A stretch of DNA of 64,000 nucleotides from Corynebacterium lactis RW2-5 (GTDB taxonomy: Bacteria > Actinomycetota > Actinomycetes > Mycobacteriales > Mycobacteriaceae), in NCBI RefSeq assembly GCF_001274895.1, contig NZ_CP006841.1:124001-188000 (forward strand), given 5' to 3'. Under the pieces are notes generated by a model. That model saw nothing but the letters and a program-made list of their open reading frames with translations. It searched no databases and was not told where the DNA came from. Shown here one piece after another: positions 10,008 through 19,287 of the stretch (the first letter of the stretch is position 1; each line of letters starts with the position of its first letter). Both the position numbers and the translations under genes were made by a program.

Positions 10008-11477
10008 TTAGTGCAACTCCAGGCGGCGGGACATGTCGGATGCGAAGACACCGTTCGGGTCGATTGCGTCGCGGGTGTCCAGCCAGCTCTGCATGCCCGG
10101 GTACATCTGGTGGAAGTTCGCAGCGGAAGTGCGGGATTCCTTTGCCAGGTACAGACGGCCGCCGAACTCCATGACGCGCTTGTCCAGGTCGTCCAGGAAT
10201 TGACCCAGTCCGGCCTTGATCGGGAAGTCGACGCAGACGTTCCAGCCCGGCATCGGGTAGGACAGCGGTGCCTGGTTGCCCTCGCCGAAGAGCTTGAACA
10301 CGTTCAGCGCGGAGTAGTGGCCGGAGCGCTGAATATCGCGGACGATCTCCTTGAACGGCTCGACTGCTTCGCGCGGGACCACGAACTGGTACTGCAGGAA
10401 GCCCTTCTTGCCGTAGCCACGGTTCCACTCGCCAATCAGGTCGAGCGGCTGATAGAACTGCGTGAGGTTCTGGATCTTGTTCTTGTAGGTGCCGGATTTT
10501 AGCCACCACAGCTCGCCGATGGCAATCATCGACAGCTTGTTCATGGTGAAGGACGGGAAGATATCCGGCACGGTCACCAGCTGCGGGGCGTTGAACTTCA
10601 GCGGGTCCTTCGCCAGCTTAGGGGCGAGCTCCTCCAGCTGTGCCAGCGTCGCCAGCGAACCGCGGGAGATGGCCGCGCGGCCGAGCTTCGGCTCCGGCGA
10701 GATCGCGTCGAACCAGGCAGAGGAATAGGTGAAGTTCTCCTCGGAGCCATCCGAGTGGAACTCGATGGTCTCGTCGAGGGTATGCGTCATGTCGCCATCG
10801 GCGATGAAGTACGCGGTCTCGGTCCGGGTCATCTTGATTCGGGCGCGGACGATGATGCCGGTCAGGCCCATGCCGCCGACGGTTGCCCAAAACAGCGAAC
10901 CATCCGGGTCATCCTCCGAACCGTTCGGCTCCAGGTGCAGGATGCGGCCATCTGCGACCAGCAATTCCATGCTCAGCACGTGGTCGCCGAAGGAACCGGC
11001 CGAGTGGTGGTTCTTGCCGTGAATATCCGGGCCGATTGCGCCGCCGATGGTGACCTGCCGAGTGCCCGGCAGAACCGGAACCCACAGGCCGTAGGGCAGC
11101 GCGGCTTTCATCAGCTGGTCCAGCGTCACACCACCATCGACATCGACAATCGCTGTCTCCTGGTCGATTGAGTGGATGTGGTTTAGCTTCTGCATGTCGA
11201 TGACCAGGCCGCCGGAGTTGACGGAGGGGTCACCGTAGGAGCGTCCCATACCGCGGGCGATGACGCCACGGCGCAGATGGTCAGGCTTGTCCGAGTTCTG
11301 ATCTGCAACAGCCTTGACTGCGTTGACGATCTCTTCCAGGTCCGGCGTCGACAGTACCTGGGACTTAGCGGGGGCGGTACGACCCCAGCCTGTGAGGGTC
11401 CTGGCTTCTGTGTGTACGGCTCCGTAGGCACCGGTCGAAGCTTCGGTGCTGGCCTTGCCGTTGTTGTTTATGGACAT
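10008..11477 (-). CDS. dprE1: Decaprenylphosphoryl-beta-D-ribose oxidase DprE1
   Basis: FAD enzyme of the VAO family that oxidises decaprenylphosphoryl-ribose to the 2-keto sugar, the first half of arabinose donor synthesis. FAD-binding features include RGMGRSYGD and [22 protein letters not shown]. The C-terminal part holds [11 protein letters not shown], whose Cys (about residue 415) matches the cysteine attacked by benzothiazinones in the mycobacterial enzyme. The chain ends [12 protein letters not shown], as in the family. ATG 11477 is used; a TTG lies directly before it. This is the first gene of the four- or five-gene minus-strand arabinan operon, so its promoter should lie between here and the next gene at 11598. 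Confidence 0.98.
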   Translation of the reverse strand: MSINNNGKASTEASTGAYGAVHTEARTLTGWGRTAPAKSQVLSTPDLEEIVNAVKAVADQNSDKPDHLRRGVIARGMGRSYGDPSVNSGGLVIDMQKLNHIHSIDQETAIVDVDGGVTLDQLMKAALPYGLWVPVLPGTRQVTIGGAIGPDIHGKNHHSAGSFGDHVLSMELLVADGRILHLEPNGSEDDPDGSLFWATVGGMGLTGIIVRARIKMTRTETAYFIADGDMTHTLDETIEFHSDGSEENFTYSSAWFDAISPEPKLGRAAISRGSLATLAQLEELAPKLAKDPLKFNAPQLVTVPDIFPSFTMNKLSMIAIGELWWLKSGTYKNKIQNLTQFYQPLDLIGEWNRGYGKKGFLQYQFVVPREAVEPFKEIVRDIQRSGHYSALNVFKLFGEGNQAPLSYPMPGWNVCVDFPIKAGLGQFLDDLDKRVMEFGGRLYLAKESRTSAANFHQMYPGMQSWLDTRDAIDPNGVFASDMSRRLELH

Positions 11478-11597
11478 CAACGCCAGGCTACCCCTTTGGG
11501 CTCCCGTCGTCGCCTAGAAACACCACCGCAAAACGGAAATTTTCATCACCATGTGGGCGTCGGGAAGCGCTTCTACCTGGGGGGTTTTGAACGACGA

Positions 11598-11825
11598 CTA
11601 GATATCCATAATTCGACGGATTTCCTCCGGCAGCATTTCCTGCGAGGTGATTTGGGGGCCTTCGTAGACCTCGAGTGCGCGGTAAACCTTGGCGCGTTCC
11701 ATACTGTCGAGCATAGGCAGCTCCTCGGCGAAGAGCATCACCATCTGGTTCGACAGCGGGGTGTTGGTGTACTCGGCCGCCATATTGATGGTCTCGCGCG
11801 GCTTCTTTTTGAAAAAGTCGAACAT
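11598..11825 (-). CDS. Small conserved-looking protein, unknown function (75 aa)
   Basis: I do not recognise this protein. The 75 residues start MFDFFKKKPRETINMA and end EEIRRIMDI. It is charged, mostly helical in appearance and lacks a membrane segment or signal peptide. The reading frame continues upstream into the start of the divergent gene at 11869, but that part looks unlike protein, so ATG 11825 is preferred. It lies upstream of dprE1 in the same direction, with a gap of about 120 bases. It may be transcribed with dprE1 or alone. Confidence 0.6.
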   Translation of the reverse strand: MFDFFKKKPRETINMAAEYTNTPLSNQMVMLFAEELPMLDSMERAKVYRALEVYEGPQITSQEMLPEEIRRIMDI

Positions 11826-11868
11826 GCGATTCAGGTTACCCGGCCTACTTCGGGCTACCATCAACGTC

Positions 11869-12483
11869 ATGACCGCAGCTTCCGCCGCATCTGCCCAGTC
11901 TCCCGTAGCTCCGACGCTCGCCATCGCCAGCGCGACCTCGCCCATTGTGGTGTGGCACGTGGAGCTCTCTCCGTCGCTCACCGGCGACCGCCTCTCGGGC
12001 GCGTGGCTCGTAGATCCGCTTGCCGACGATGCCGCCGACGTCCTCTCCAGACTGCTGCGGGATTGTTGCGTAGCGGTGCTGAGAGGCCCCGAAGACAGTG
12101 GCGACACCGATAACGAGACGGATTCGCAGCGCATGCTGCACAGTGCGATTGCGGACGCGAACGCCCAGGTGGTCGACCTCGCTGCAAGCGTGGCGGGCAT
12201 CCGCGAGCACATCGCCGAGCTGAAGGCTGCGGTGAAAGAAGAGAAGGCCAAACCAGGCAAGGACAGGCTGACGGAGCCGCGCTTCCCACGAGTGGCTGAC
12301 GTAGAGGTCATTGACTTCCCTCATGTCGGCGTGGAAGTCGCAGGGCCCGTATTGGGGCTCGCGCGTGGTGTGGAGAAGCTTATTGCCGAGTGGCAAGCGG
12401 TTGAGTCGCAGCGAATTCGCCGCAAGTACCTGCATGAACCCTGGGGGAAAGACGTGCGCCAATTGCCGCTGGTCGGCGGCTGA
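11869..12483 (+). CDS. Hypothetical protein (204 aa)
   Basis: Not recognised. The start at ATG 11869 gives an Ala/Ser-rich N-terminus, then a compact region (IVVWHVELSPSLTGDRLSGAWLV) and a long charged helical segment (AASVAGIREHIAELKAAVKEEK) that could form a coiled coil. The end is KYLHEPWGKDVRQLPLVGG. There is no membrane segment. It carries one copy of the dispersed 10-mer GCTTGCCGAC at 12018-12027. It is divergent from the 75-residue gene and starts 44 bases from it, so the two probably share a control region. Confidence 0.7.
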   Translation: MTAASAASAQSPVAPTLAIASATSPIVVWHVELSPSLTGDRLSGAWLVDPLADDAADVLSRLLRDCCVAVLRGPEDSGDTDNETDSQRMLHSAIADANAQVVDLAASVAGIREHIAELKAAVKEEKAKPGKDRLTEPRFPRVADVEVIDFPHVGVEVAGPVLGLARGVEKLIAEWQAVESQRIRRKYLHEPWGKDVRQLPLVGG

Positions 12484-12605
12484 GAGAGCGCCTGAAAGTG
12501 CCGGCCTTCGGAGCAGAATTGGCCGCAACCGGGCACGCGCTCCGGGCATTGTAACCACTTTTTCCCATCGCGCCCAGCTTGTTTTTCCTGCGTACGCTTG
12601 TGGGC

Positions 12606-13661
12606 ATGGCATCCAAGACCGATAACGTCATCGCCTTCCCAGGCGTGCGCGTGGCCGCAGAGCCGGCCACGCTGGTTATCGGTGCCGCTTTGGAGGCGGA
12701 GCCCCGCAGCGTTCATAGGGTCTTCGGCATTAACGATCAGTTGAGTCTCGGCGAGCTGTCCCGAGCGCTAGCCGTAATCTTCGGCTGGCGTGGCAATGTG
12801 CCGACTAAGTTCCAGGTCCTGGCGACACAGGTGGAGTCGCCGACGTCGCTCGGGGCGCAAGGTGCCCGCGGCGGTCGCGGTAGCCGTGGGAGCTCCAGTG
12901 GGCACGGATTGCCCGGTTCCCCCGTGGTGCGCGCGGTGCATGCCCGCGCTCCGCAATATCTAGATGTGCCCGATTCCACCACCATTGCTGAGGTGCTGCA
13001 GGTACCGGGCGATAAAATCCTGTGGCAGTGGGGTCTGTGGACCCATACCCTGCAGGTTCGCGAGGCTTTCGCCCGTGATGATGCCACGCCGGACGCCCTA
13101 TGCATTGGCGGCAGCGGCACAGTTCACGCGCTCGGTGACCTCGATGGAGAAGACATCATCGATATCGCTGCCATCAACGAGGAGTTGACCGGCCGCGATT
13201 CCATCCAGACCACCCTTGCCGCCACGCGTGCCGACGTCGTCGACGTCATCGAACGCTCAGGGGTCTTCGAATTTGTCCCGCTTCTGCAAGCACTCGACTT
13301 GCATCGCACTGAACCGGCCGCGGTGGAACTGGGCGGGGCCGAGGGGGATGACGTCGTAAAGCGGCTGCGGGCCCTGCCACTAGAGGACGCGGAGGATGAT
13401 CCGGCTGGGCACGACGCGGCGCTGGTAAACATGCTGTGTCTCGCAGCGCTGACCAGCGATGAGCTGCGACACGACGTGGCGGCACACGTGATGGAGTCGC
13501 TGGGGTGGGTCGGCGACGATGGCGCGCCGCTCAGCGGAGAAGACATTGAGCACCTGTGCCCGCGCAGCTGGGAGGAGATGTGTGGGCTGGGTCTTTGTGG
13601 GGAATACGCGCTTCCCCCGGTGGCTCGACTGGATTTGCTGCGGGAGACTCTGCGCCGCTGA
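12606..13661 (+). CDS. Possible pRiA4b ORF-3-like domain protein
   Basis: A 351-residue soluble protein. Residues about 35-75 (VHRVFGINDQLSLGELSRALAVIFGW) and about 130-190 (ILWQWGLWTHTLQV followed by DALCIGGSGTVHALGD) resemble the pattern of the pRiA4b ORF-3/TnpR passenger domain, in which an N-terminal helix pair is followed by a Y/W-D-x-G-W-H strand and a Cys-Gly motif. The usual central insert is replaced by a Gly/Arg/Ser-rich stretch near residues 80-105. The C-terminal half is unassigned. ATG 12606 is preferred to an upstream ATG-like start at 12579. Function is unknown; the assignment is by pattern only. Confidence 0.6.
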   Translation: MASKTDNVIAFPGVRVAAEPATLVIGAALEAEPRSVHRVFGINDQLSLGELSRALAVIFGWRGNVPTKFQVLATQVESPTSLGAQGARGGRGSRGSSSGHGLPGSPVVRAVHARAPQYLDVPDSTTIAEVLQVPGDKILWQWGLWTHTLQVREAFARDDATPDALCIGGSGTVHALGDLDGEDIIDIAAINEELTGRDSIQTTLAATRADVVDVIERSGVFEFVPLLQALDLHRTEPAAVELGGAEGDDVVKRLRALPLEDAEDDPAGHDAALVNMLCLAALTSDELRHDVAAHVMESLGWVGDDGAPLSGEDIEHLCPRSWEEMCGLGLCGEYALPPVARLDLLRETLRR

Positions 13662-13710
13662 TGCGTGGCAAAGGAAGGTTTTTGCTGCGAGGTGGCATAG
13701 AATCTCACCC

Positions 13711-14211
13711 GTGCCAGCCAAAGAAAACACCAACGACGACCACTCGAGCGGGTTCATTGTAGAGGACTCCGCAGCAGCGCCGATGGCGACGGATGTCAAA
13801 GACGAGCACGGCCTGATGGTGCAGATGGTGCGATTCCTTATTTCAGGTGTCATCGCCGCGGTGGTGGACTTCGGTTCGACGCTGATCTTTAACTACGGTT
13901 TTGGGCTACCCCGCAACGAGGTATCCAAGCCGCTGGGCTGGGTGCTCGGAACGATTACGGCCTACATGATTAACCGCCGCTGGACCTTCAAAGCCGAAGC
14001 CTCGTGGAGGCGGACTGTGGCGGTAGCAATTCTGTACATCATTACGTTCGCGATTCAGACGCAGCTATTTAAGTACAGCCCGCTGCTTTTCGACGGTGTC
14101 TGGGGTTGGTCACGTTTTTGGACGGATACTGCTTCCTTCGTGGTGGCGCAGGGTGTTGCGACCGTAATTAACTTCATCATTCAGCGTGTGTTCATCTTCC
14201 GTGTGAAATAG
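13711..14211 (+). CDS. GtrA-family membrane protein of the arabinogalactan locus
   Basis: Small polytopic protein of 166 residues with four hydrophobic segments after a polar N-terminus: about LISGVIAAVVDFGSTLIF, GWVLGTITAYMI, VAVAILYIITFAI and FVVAQGVATVINFII. The NRRWTF motif after the second helix is typical of GtrA proteins. In mycobacteria the homologue next to dprE1 (Rv3789) has been linked to decaprenyl-phosphoryl-arabinose or to anchoring of AftA. GTG 13711 is chosen; the longer frame from 13519 overlaps the previous gene. It is followed 18 bases later by glfT2, so the two are probably co-transcribed. Confidence 0.9.
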   Translation: MPAKENTNDDHSSGFIVEDSAAAPMATDVKDEHGLMVQMVRFLISGVIAAVVDFGSTLIFNYGFGLPRNEVSKPLGWVLGTITAYMINRRWTFKAEASWRRTVAVAILYIITFAIQTQLFKYSPLLFDGVWGWSRFWTDTASFVVAQGVATVINFIIQRVFIFRVK

Positions 14212-14229
14212 CGCGATAACCTGGAAGGC

Positions 14230-16230
14230 GTGACTTTTTCTGCCTCGAACCAGGAACCAACTCAGGACACAAGCGTCAACTCCACCAGCGCCGCCACAGT
14301 TGTGAGCTCGGCGCAGGCGTTGGGTACGTCGGAAAGCATTAACCAGGCCAAGGAGGCAAGTGACAGCGATGCTCTGACTGTTCAGCGCGTTCTGTTCGCT
14401 CCTCCGGCGGACTGGGTGGACCCAGAGCTGTACTTCCGCATCGAGGGCGTGGGTGCTTACGATGGCTCGGTTCGCGCGACCCGTAACTCGATTACGCTCG
14501 GGCGGCACACGATTGTCCGCACCGACACCTACTTTGGTCGCTTCCGCGCCTCCTATTGGCAGCGCTGGACCTCGATTAAGGAGATTGAGATTCGCGCCCG
14601 CGTGGTTGGCTCCGCGCGAGTGCTGGCCTACACCGAAGATATCGGTGGCCACCTGCGCATGGAGGATTCTTGGGCCTCCGGTGGCTCCGATGCCGACGGC
14701 AACTGGACCGGTGAACACTCGCCGATGGCAGGCTCCGCGAACGAGGAGGTGCGCCTGACGGTTCCGCTCGACCGTTTCGCCGACGGCGGTGCGATTCACC
14801 TGCGCTTTGACACCGAGGACGCCGGCGCGAAGATTTCCGACGTCCGCTACGTCGTGCCGCGCTCCGCGATCAAGCGCGACCTGCCCACCGACCTGGTGAT
14901 TTGCTCCTACAACCGCCCGGTGGACTGCGCGCGCACGGTTGCCACCCTGGCGCAGGACCTGCCGGCCCTGGAGCGTGTTCGCACCATCCGCGTCGTTGAC
15001 CAGGGCGATCAGCACCCGGCCGACGAGGCTGACTTCGAGCTCGCGAAGGAAGTCCTGGGCGAGCGACTCAGCGTCGTCCACCAGCCGAACCTGGGTGGCG
15101 CCGGAGGGTTCTCGCGCGGCATGCGCGATGCCACCGCGGCGGGCGACTGCATGATTCTGCTTACCGACGACGACATCCGCCCCGAGCCCGAGACCACCCT
15201 GCGCCTATCCGCGCTGGCCGTGTGCGCCGAAAAGCCGATGCTGCTGGGCGCTCAGATGCTCTTCCTGTTCAACCCGACTAGCCTCTTCCGCACCGGTGAA
15301 ACCTACGATTGGAAGGCGCTGACTGTTCGGGAGAACGACCCGAAGTTCGGTAAGGCCGACGTGGATGTCCGCAAGGCGCACCAGTTGCGTCGACTGGGCG
15401 TGGAGTACAACGCCTGGTGGACCTGCCTGGTGCCGAGCGAGGTTGTTAAGAAGATTGGCCTGGCGTTGCCGCTGTTCTTCCAATATGACGACATCGACTA
15501 CGGCTTCCGCGCCGCCAAGGCCGGCTACCCGACCGACACGATCCCGGGTGCCGCCGTCTGGCACGCTGACTTCTACTGGAAGGACATCGAAAACGCCGCC
15601 CAGTACTTCGGCCTGCGCAACGCGCTCATCGCCGCCACCATGCACGGCGAGGTCTCCTCGAAGGACATGGTCAACGTCGCTTCCCGACGAATCCTCACTA
15701 ACCTCGTGTCGATGCGCTACGGCCTGGCGTGGACCCAGATGGAGGCGGTCCGCGACCTATTGCGCGGCCCGGAGGTGCTGCGTAACGCCTCGCAGGGCGA
15801 TTTCGCCCGTATCGGCGCCGGACGCGCGAAATTCCCGGAGACCAAGCTGCTGCCGCTGCACGAGATGCCCGGCGACCTGACTCCGGTGCGCCCGCCGTCA
15901 CACGAGATCTCCAGCGAGAACAAGACCCTGGCCAAGCGCCTGGCATACACGCAGATGGGCAAGAAGCGCCCCGGCCCCGCAGCCGTGGCCTTCGAGGACT
16001 CCTTCTGGTGGCACCTGTCCACCTTCGACGACGTGTGGGTGACCGACGCCTCCCAGAACGGCGTGCGCCACCTGGTTCGCGACCTGGACAAGGAAAAGAA
16101 GATGCGTGCCGAGGTCGTCAGCCTCATGCGCGAGCTGTCCTCGCGCTGGGACGAGATTGCCGAGCAGTGGCGCCGCGCAGTACCGGAGCTGACCAGCCAG
16201 GAGAACTGGTCGAAGTTCTTCGAGGCTTAG
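14230..16230 (+). CDS. glfT2: Galactofuranosyltransferase GlfT2
   Basis: Bifunctional GT2 enzyme that polymerises the galactan with alternating beta-(1,5) and beta-(1,6) galactofuranose links. After a Ser-rich N-terminal tail, a beta-sandwich domain occupies about residues 55-205. The GT-A domain begins at DLVICSYNRP. The metal-binding DDD of LLTDDDIRPEPE is at about 313-315, the paired Trp of EYNAWWTCLV near 400 and the His of VWHADFYWKD near 440, all features of the Mycobacterium enzyme. Length (666) is slightly above the usual 637 because of the N-terminal tail. The start is GTG. In mycobacteria this gene sits beside glf, ubiA and aftB; here none of these follows it. Confidence 0.97.
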   Translation: MTFSASNQEPTQDTSVNSTSAATVVSSAQALGTSESINQAKEASDSDALTVQRVLFAPPADWVDPELYFRIEGVGAYDGSVRATRNSITLGRHTIVRTDTYFGRFRASYWQRWTSIKEIEIRARVVGSARVLAYTEDIGGHLRMEDSWASGGSDADGNWTGEHSPMAGSANEEVRLTVPLDRFADGGAIHLRFDTEDAGAKISDVRYVVPRSAIKRDLPTDLVICSYNRPVDCARTVATLAQDLPALERVRTIRVVDQGDQHPADEADFELAKEVLGERLSVVHQPNLGGAGGFSRGMRDATAAGDCMILLTDDDIRPEPETTLRLSALAVCAEKPMLLGAQMLFLFNPTSLFRTGETYDWKALTVRENDPKFGKADVDVRKAHQLRRLGVEYNAWWTCLVPSEVVKKIGLALPLFFQYDDIDYGFRAAKAGYPTDTIPGAAVWHADFYWKDIENAAQYFGLRNALIAATMHGEVSSKDMVNVASRRILTNLVSMRYGLAWTQMEAVRDLLRGPEVLRNASQGDFARIGAGRAKFPETKLLPLHEMPGDLTPVRPPSHEISSENKTLAKRLAYTQMGKKRPGPAAVAFEDSFWWHLSTFDDVWVTDASQNGVRHLVRDLDKEKKMRAEVVSLMRELSSRWDEIAEQWRRAVPELTSQENWSKFFEA

Positions 16231-16442
16231 TTCCGGTGGCTGGGGCGTAGCGGGTGCTGCGGCGTCCGGCCTTGCGGGTGGGCTGCGGGTTTGCGGCCTT
16301 GCGGCCGGTGCTGAGGTGTACCGCCGTAGCGGTATCTACCCCCGAGGTCGCGGCGGCGCCGCCAGGTGGGGATTATTCGTGTTTAATCCAATTCAAGGAA
16401 TGACAGTGAAAAGAACGCGAACAATGCCCTGGAGCGCCGACC

Positions 16443-17672
16443 ATGACCAACTCCGTGCCGCCGCGAGACAATCCGGCGGGAAATGCAGAAGATAAGACCC
16501 GTAAGCAACTCATCGCAATTATCGTGTTGCTGGTGCTCATTATTGCCATGGTCGGCACCTTTTTCTTTGTGAAGGTCTCCCGTGACCGCGCGACTGTGGC
16601 TGAGGGGCAGGGGACATCGTCGGCAAGCGGTAGCGGAAGCAGTGGGGGAGCTGCGGGCTCTGGCCCCGATGCGGCGGGGAACGCGGGCGCGGCGATTGAG
16701 GTCTACAAAAAGATTCTGGTCGCACCTCCCGCGCTGGACACGGAGGCGGGATCCGTGTCGCCGGGCAGTGAAACAAAATACGCATTGGTGCACCTTGATG
16801 CCGGATGCGTGCCCGAGCTGGTTGTAAATTACGGCCCGCATATCGAGGGCAGCGAAATCAACGCGATTGGTGTATTCGGCGTAGATGAAAACGACGAACA
16901 AGTTTCCTTTACCAAGAGCTATCTGGATGGCGTAGCCTCCGCCGGCGGTGCCCGCCGGGCCGTGCAGCGGGCAGTCAATCAGCCCGGAATGTACTACTTC
17001 CAGGCCGAGGCCATGCGTGGCAGCGTCGATGCCCTGGTGAAGAGGCAGGGAGGGGAATTGTTCGACGAGCCCGCCAATCCCGAGCCTGGGGAATTCACCC
17101 CATTTGAATGGATTCCGACCCAGCAATTGGATGTTGTCGAAGCGATTGCTGGCGGCACTGATTGTGCTCCTGGAGCTGGTGCCGAGGGAACGGCTTCTGG
17201 CAATTCTGTCGAAGCAGCTGGAGGACAAAGTCCAAAGCCTACCGCGGGCGCGAGTGTTCCCGTGCCCGCGCCCAGCGATTTCGAATCGCGCAGTGGAAGC
17301 GGAAGCTCCGGCGCTGAGGAAGAATCCAGCGGTGACGGAAGCAAGAAGACCACTTTTACGGGCACGGTGCGCATCTTCCAGACCGATGACGATCTGGTTG
17401 CCTACCAGGGGATTCGAAACCCGAACCCCGGGTCAAACACGGGACCTTACGTCATACTGATTCTCGACTCTCCGATGCAGGTGACGGCAAAAAAGTCGGG
17501 CAAGCAGGGACATTTTATAACTCGCTCAGCGAACATGCTTCTTTTAGATTCTGGTGCTGACGCTACCGGCACCGACGGTGAGCGCAAGACAGTCACGTAC
17601 TCAGCCGACGAGTTGTATTGGCAATCGGACACGAGCCTCCCGATGGCCGAGCCACGAGTAAAGACCTGGTAA
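16443..17672 (+). CDS. Single-pass membrane protein with Ser/Gly linkers, unknown function
   Basis: 409 residues. A short cytoplasmic tail (MTNSVPPRDNPAGN) is followed by one strong membrane helix at about residues 23-46 (IAIIVLLVLIIAMVGTFFFV) and a large outside part. That part has a Ser/Gly/Ala linker with one dispersed 10-mer at 16619-16628, a folded region of about 170 residues, a second Ser/Gly/Glu linker and a C-terminal domain of about 110 residues starting KKTTFTGTVRIFQTDDD. I do not recognise a family. The C-terminal domain could bind a ligand or wall polymer, but this is guesswork. It is separated from glfT2 by 212 bases of G+C-rich DNA that includes a small hairpin (16319-16334). 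Confidence 0.8.
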   Translation: MTNSVPPRDNPAGNAEDKTRKQLIAIIVLLVLIIAMVGTFFFVKVSRDRATVAEGQGTSSASGSGSSGGAAGSGPDAAGNAGAAIEVYKKILVAPPALDTEAGSVSPGSETKYALVHLDAGCVPELVVNYGPHIEGSEINAIGVFGVDENDEQVSFTKSYLDGVASAGGARRAVQRAVNQPGMYYFQAEAMRGSVDALVKRQGGELFDEPANPEPGEFTPFEWIPTQQLDVVEAIAGGTDCAPGAGAEGTASGNSVEAAGGQSPKPTAGASVPVPAPSDFESRSGSGSSGAEEESSGDGSKKTTFTGTVRIFQTDDDLVAYQGIRNPNPGSNTGPYVILILDSPMQVTAKKSGKQGHFITRSANMLLLDSGADATGTDGERKTVTYSADELYWQSDTSLPMAEPRVKTW

Positions 17673-17886
17673 ACGGGCAGAAAGCCCAGACTGTCGAGTT
17701 ATCCACAGCCCGTCACGAAACCTAAAACCATCCACAGGAGCCGGACAAACGAGGCGCTCCGGCCAAAAGTCCGGATGGATGTAGGGCATAAATAGGGACA
17801 CAATCTCCGCTGCGACCAGCCGAGCCGGTGCAGCAACAAGCACGCCCCCCCCGGGGGGCGAAGTTCCGAAAGGTCCCTGCCTCACC

Positions 17887-19017
17887 ATGCCAGCCTGGAA
17901 AACCGACAACGACGGCCTCATCCGCTCTGTAAACCAGACCACGAGGACGCATCCATGCGAGTGCGTGGTGGCGTCGGCAAGCAGGGTTGATCTGCGTGAA
18001 CCAGTGGAAACCGCGCCGACGGGCAGACGAGCCAGCGACAGTGACTTGATTCGGCTGGCCCACGGTGTGTACCTCCGGGTGTGCGAGTGGAATGAGAAAT
18101 CGGTCGCGGAACGGTACCTTTCTCAGGCCAAAGCACTGGTCAAGCCTGGTTCGTCGACAATTATCACCGGCGAGGCGGCGGCCGCATTGCACGGACTGCC
18201 ATTGCTGCTTCGCGGCGCCACTATCCCTCTCGCCAACTCCGGCCTGCGGGTGAAGTCGAACCCGCGGGTGCGACGTGTCAGAAATAACATCCTGACCAGC
18301 GATATCGTGGAACTCGAGGGACGGCGCGTCACTGATGTGCCGAAGACCGTCATCGATATTTGCCGGAACGCAAGCTCCGAAAATGGTCTGATTGCCGCGG
18401 ATGCTGCCGTGCGCGGTTGGTGCACACCCACCGAACTCCGCGACACCCTCGCCGCCTACCCGCACTCGCCTGGTAATAGGCGTGCCCGTGCGATCATCGC
18501 CATGGCGACCGACCGCTCTGAGTCGATTGGGGAGTCGCTCACTAAGGGTTGTGTCCTCGACTCGGGGATAGCCTCGCTTTACGACGGTCCTTGCATCCTC
18601 TTGCAGCAAGTCGATTTCCACGATGAACAGGGGTTTATCGGGCGGGTCGACTTTTACATTCCGGAATTGAATCTCGTAATTGAATTCGACGGTGCGATGA
18701 AGTATTCCGTGGGCTCCGTGAAAGCGACGGAGGAGACTCTGCTGCGTGAACAGGCGCGGGAGAAGAGGCTAAAGAATTTGCACCTTGACGTGCTGCGCCT
18801 CTGCTGGGCCGACGTGCTGAATGGTCGCTGCGTGGGGTTCCTGCAGAAGGTGGCCGCGCGTCAGAGGGAGCGCATTCGTGCAGGTGGTTTGGTGTTTTCT
18901 TCAGATTTTGGGAGGTTCCGGGAGGCGCCGTTGTCGTTCAAGGAGCGCCAGCTTCGTGAGAAGCGCGTCCTCGCGCGACGGGAGCGAGCGTGTCGGGGTG
19001 GGAGTGAAGTTGGGTGA
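17887..19017 (+). CDS. AbiEi-like N-domain with C-terminal Vsr-like/DUF559 nuclease domain
   Basis: 376 residues with two recognisable parts. Residues about 40-150 resemble the winged-helix/AbiEi antitoxin-like module common in actinobacteria (LIRLAHGVYLRV, then TIITGEAAAALHGLPLL and VTDVPKTVIDICR). Residues about 240-320 carry a PD-(D/E)XK-type nuclease pattern: GFIGRVDFYIPELNLVIEFDG followed after four residues by a Ser/Val and later by basic helices (REQAREKRLKNL) and VLRLCW. This architecture is widespread as single genes in corynebacteria and mycobacteria; its role (defence, repair or selfish element) is not settled. No partner gene is adjacent. Upstream is a C/G run near 17846 and a DnaA-box-like TTATCCACA at 17699. 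The start is uncertain. Confidence 0.8.
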   Translation: MPAWKTDNDGLIRSVNQTTRTHPCECVVASASRVDLREPVETAPTGRRASDSDLIRLAHGVYLRVCEWNEKSVAERYLSQAKALVKPGSSTIITGEAAAALHGLPLLLRGATIPLANSGLRVKSNPRVRRVRNNILTSDIVELEGRRVTDVPKTVIDICRNASSENGLIAADAAVRGWCTPTELRDTLAAYPHSPGNRRARAIIAMATDRSESIGESLTKGCVLDSGIASLYDGPCILLQQVDFHDEQGFIGRVDFYIPELNLVIEFDGAMKYSVGSVKATEETLLREQAREKRLKNLHLDVLRLCWADVLNGRCVGFLQKVAARQRERIRAGGLVFSSDFGRFREAPLSFKERQLREKRVLARRERACRGGSEVG

Positions 19018-19063
19018 TGTTGGGGTGAGGTGGTGCGGTGGGGAAGTTGGGTTTTGCGGGCCA

Positions 19064-19217
19064 GTTTTCCACTTGTTGGCGCGCTACTGGGTTACTTTAA
19101 CCACTTGTTGGCGCGGGATCATGTTGATGTTGCGCTATAGCACGCACACAACATGATCCCGCGCCAACAAGTGGCGATGGTGGTGGAAAATGCGCCAATA
19201 CCGCGCCAACAAGTGGT
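19064..19217. repeat. Intergenic palindromic repeat with perfect 26-bp arms (copy 1)
   Basis: Arms at 19101-19126 and 19149-19174 are perfect inverted repeats of each other (begin CCACTTGTTGGCGCGG) around a 22-base centre containing GCGCTATAG. A further outer half-copy of CCACTTGTTGGCGCG lies at 19069-19083 and its complement at 19203-19217, making a nested palindrome. A related element is at 41202-41316. It occupies most of the spacer between the nuclease gene and glfT1, which converge here, so it may act as a bidirectional terminator, but it has no T-run. Confidence 0.9.
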
Positions 19218-19287
19218 GTAAAGGAAGCGCACCACCTACACCGGCGCACCTGCACCAGCGCCACCAGCACACCTACACCAACGCCAG

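Noticed and set aside
16319..16334. Hairpin TACCGC/GCGGTA after glfT2 as a terminator
   Set aside because: The stem is only six bases and has no T-run.
17699..17707. TTATCCACA as a sign of a replication origin
   Set aside because: It is a single perfect DnaA-box word with one weak neighbour, no A+T-rich unwinding region, and no dnaA, dnaN or parAB nearby.
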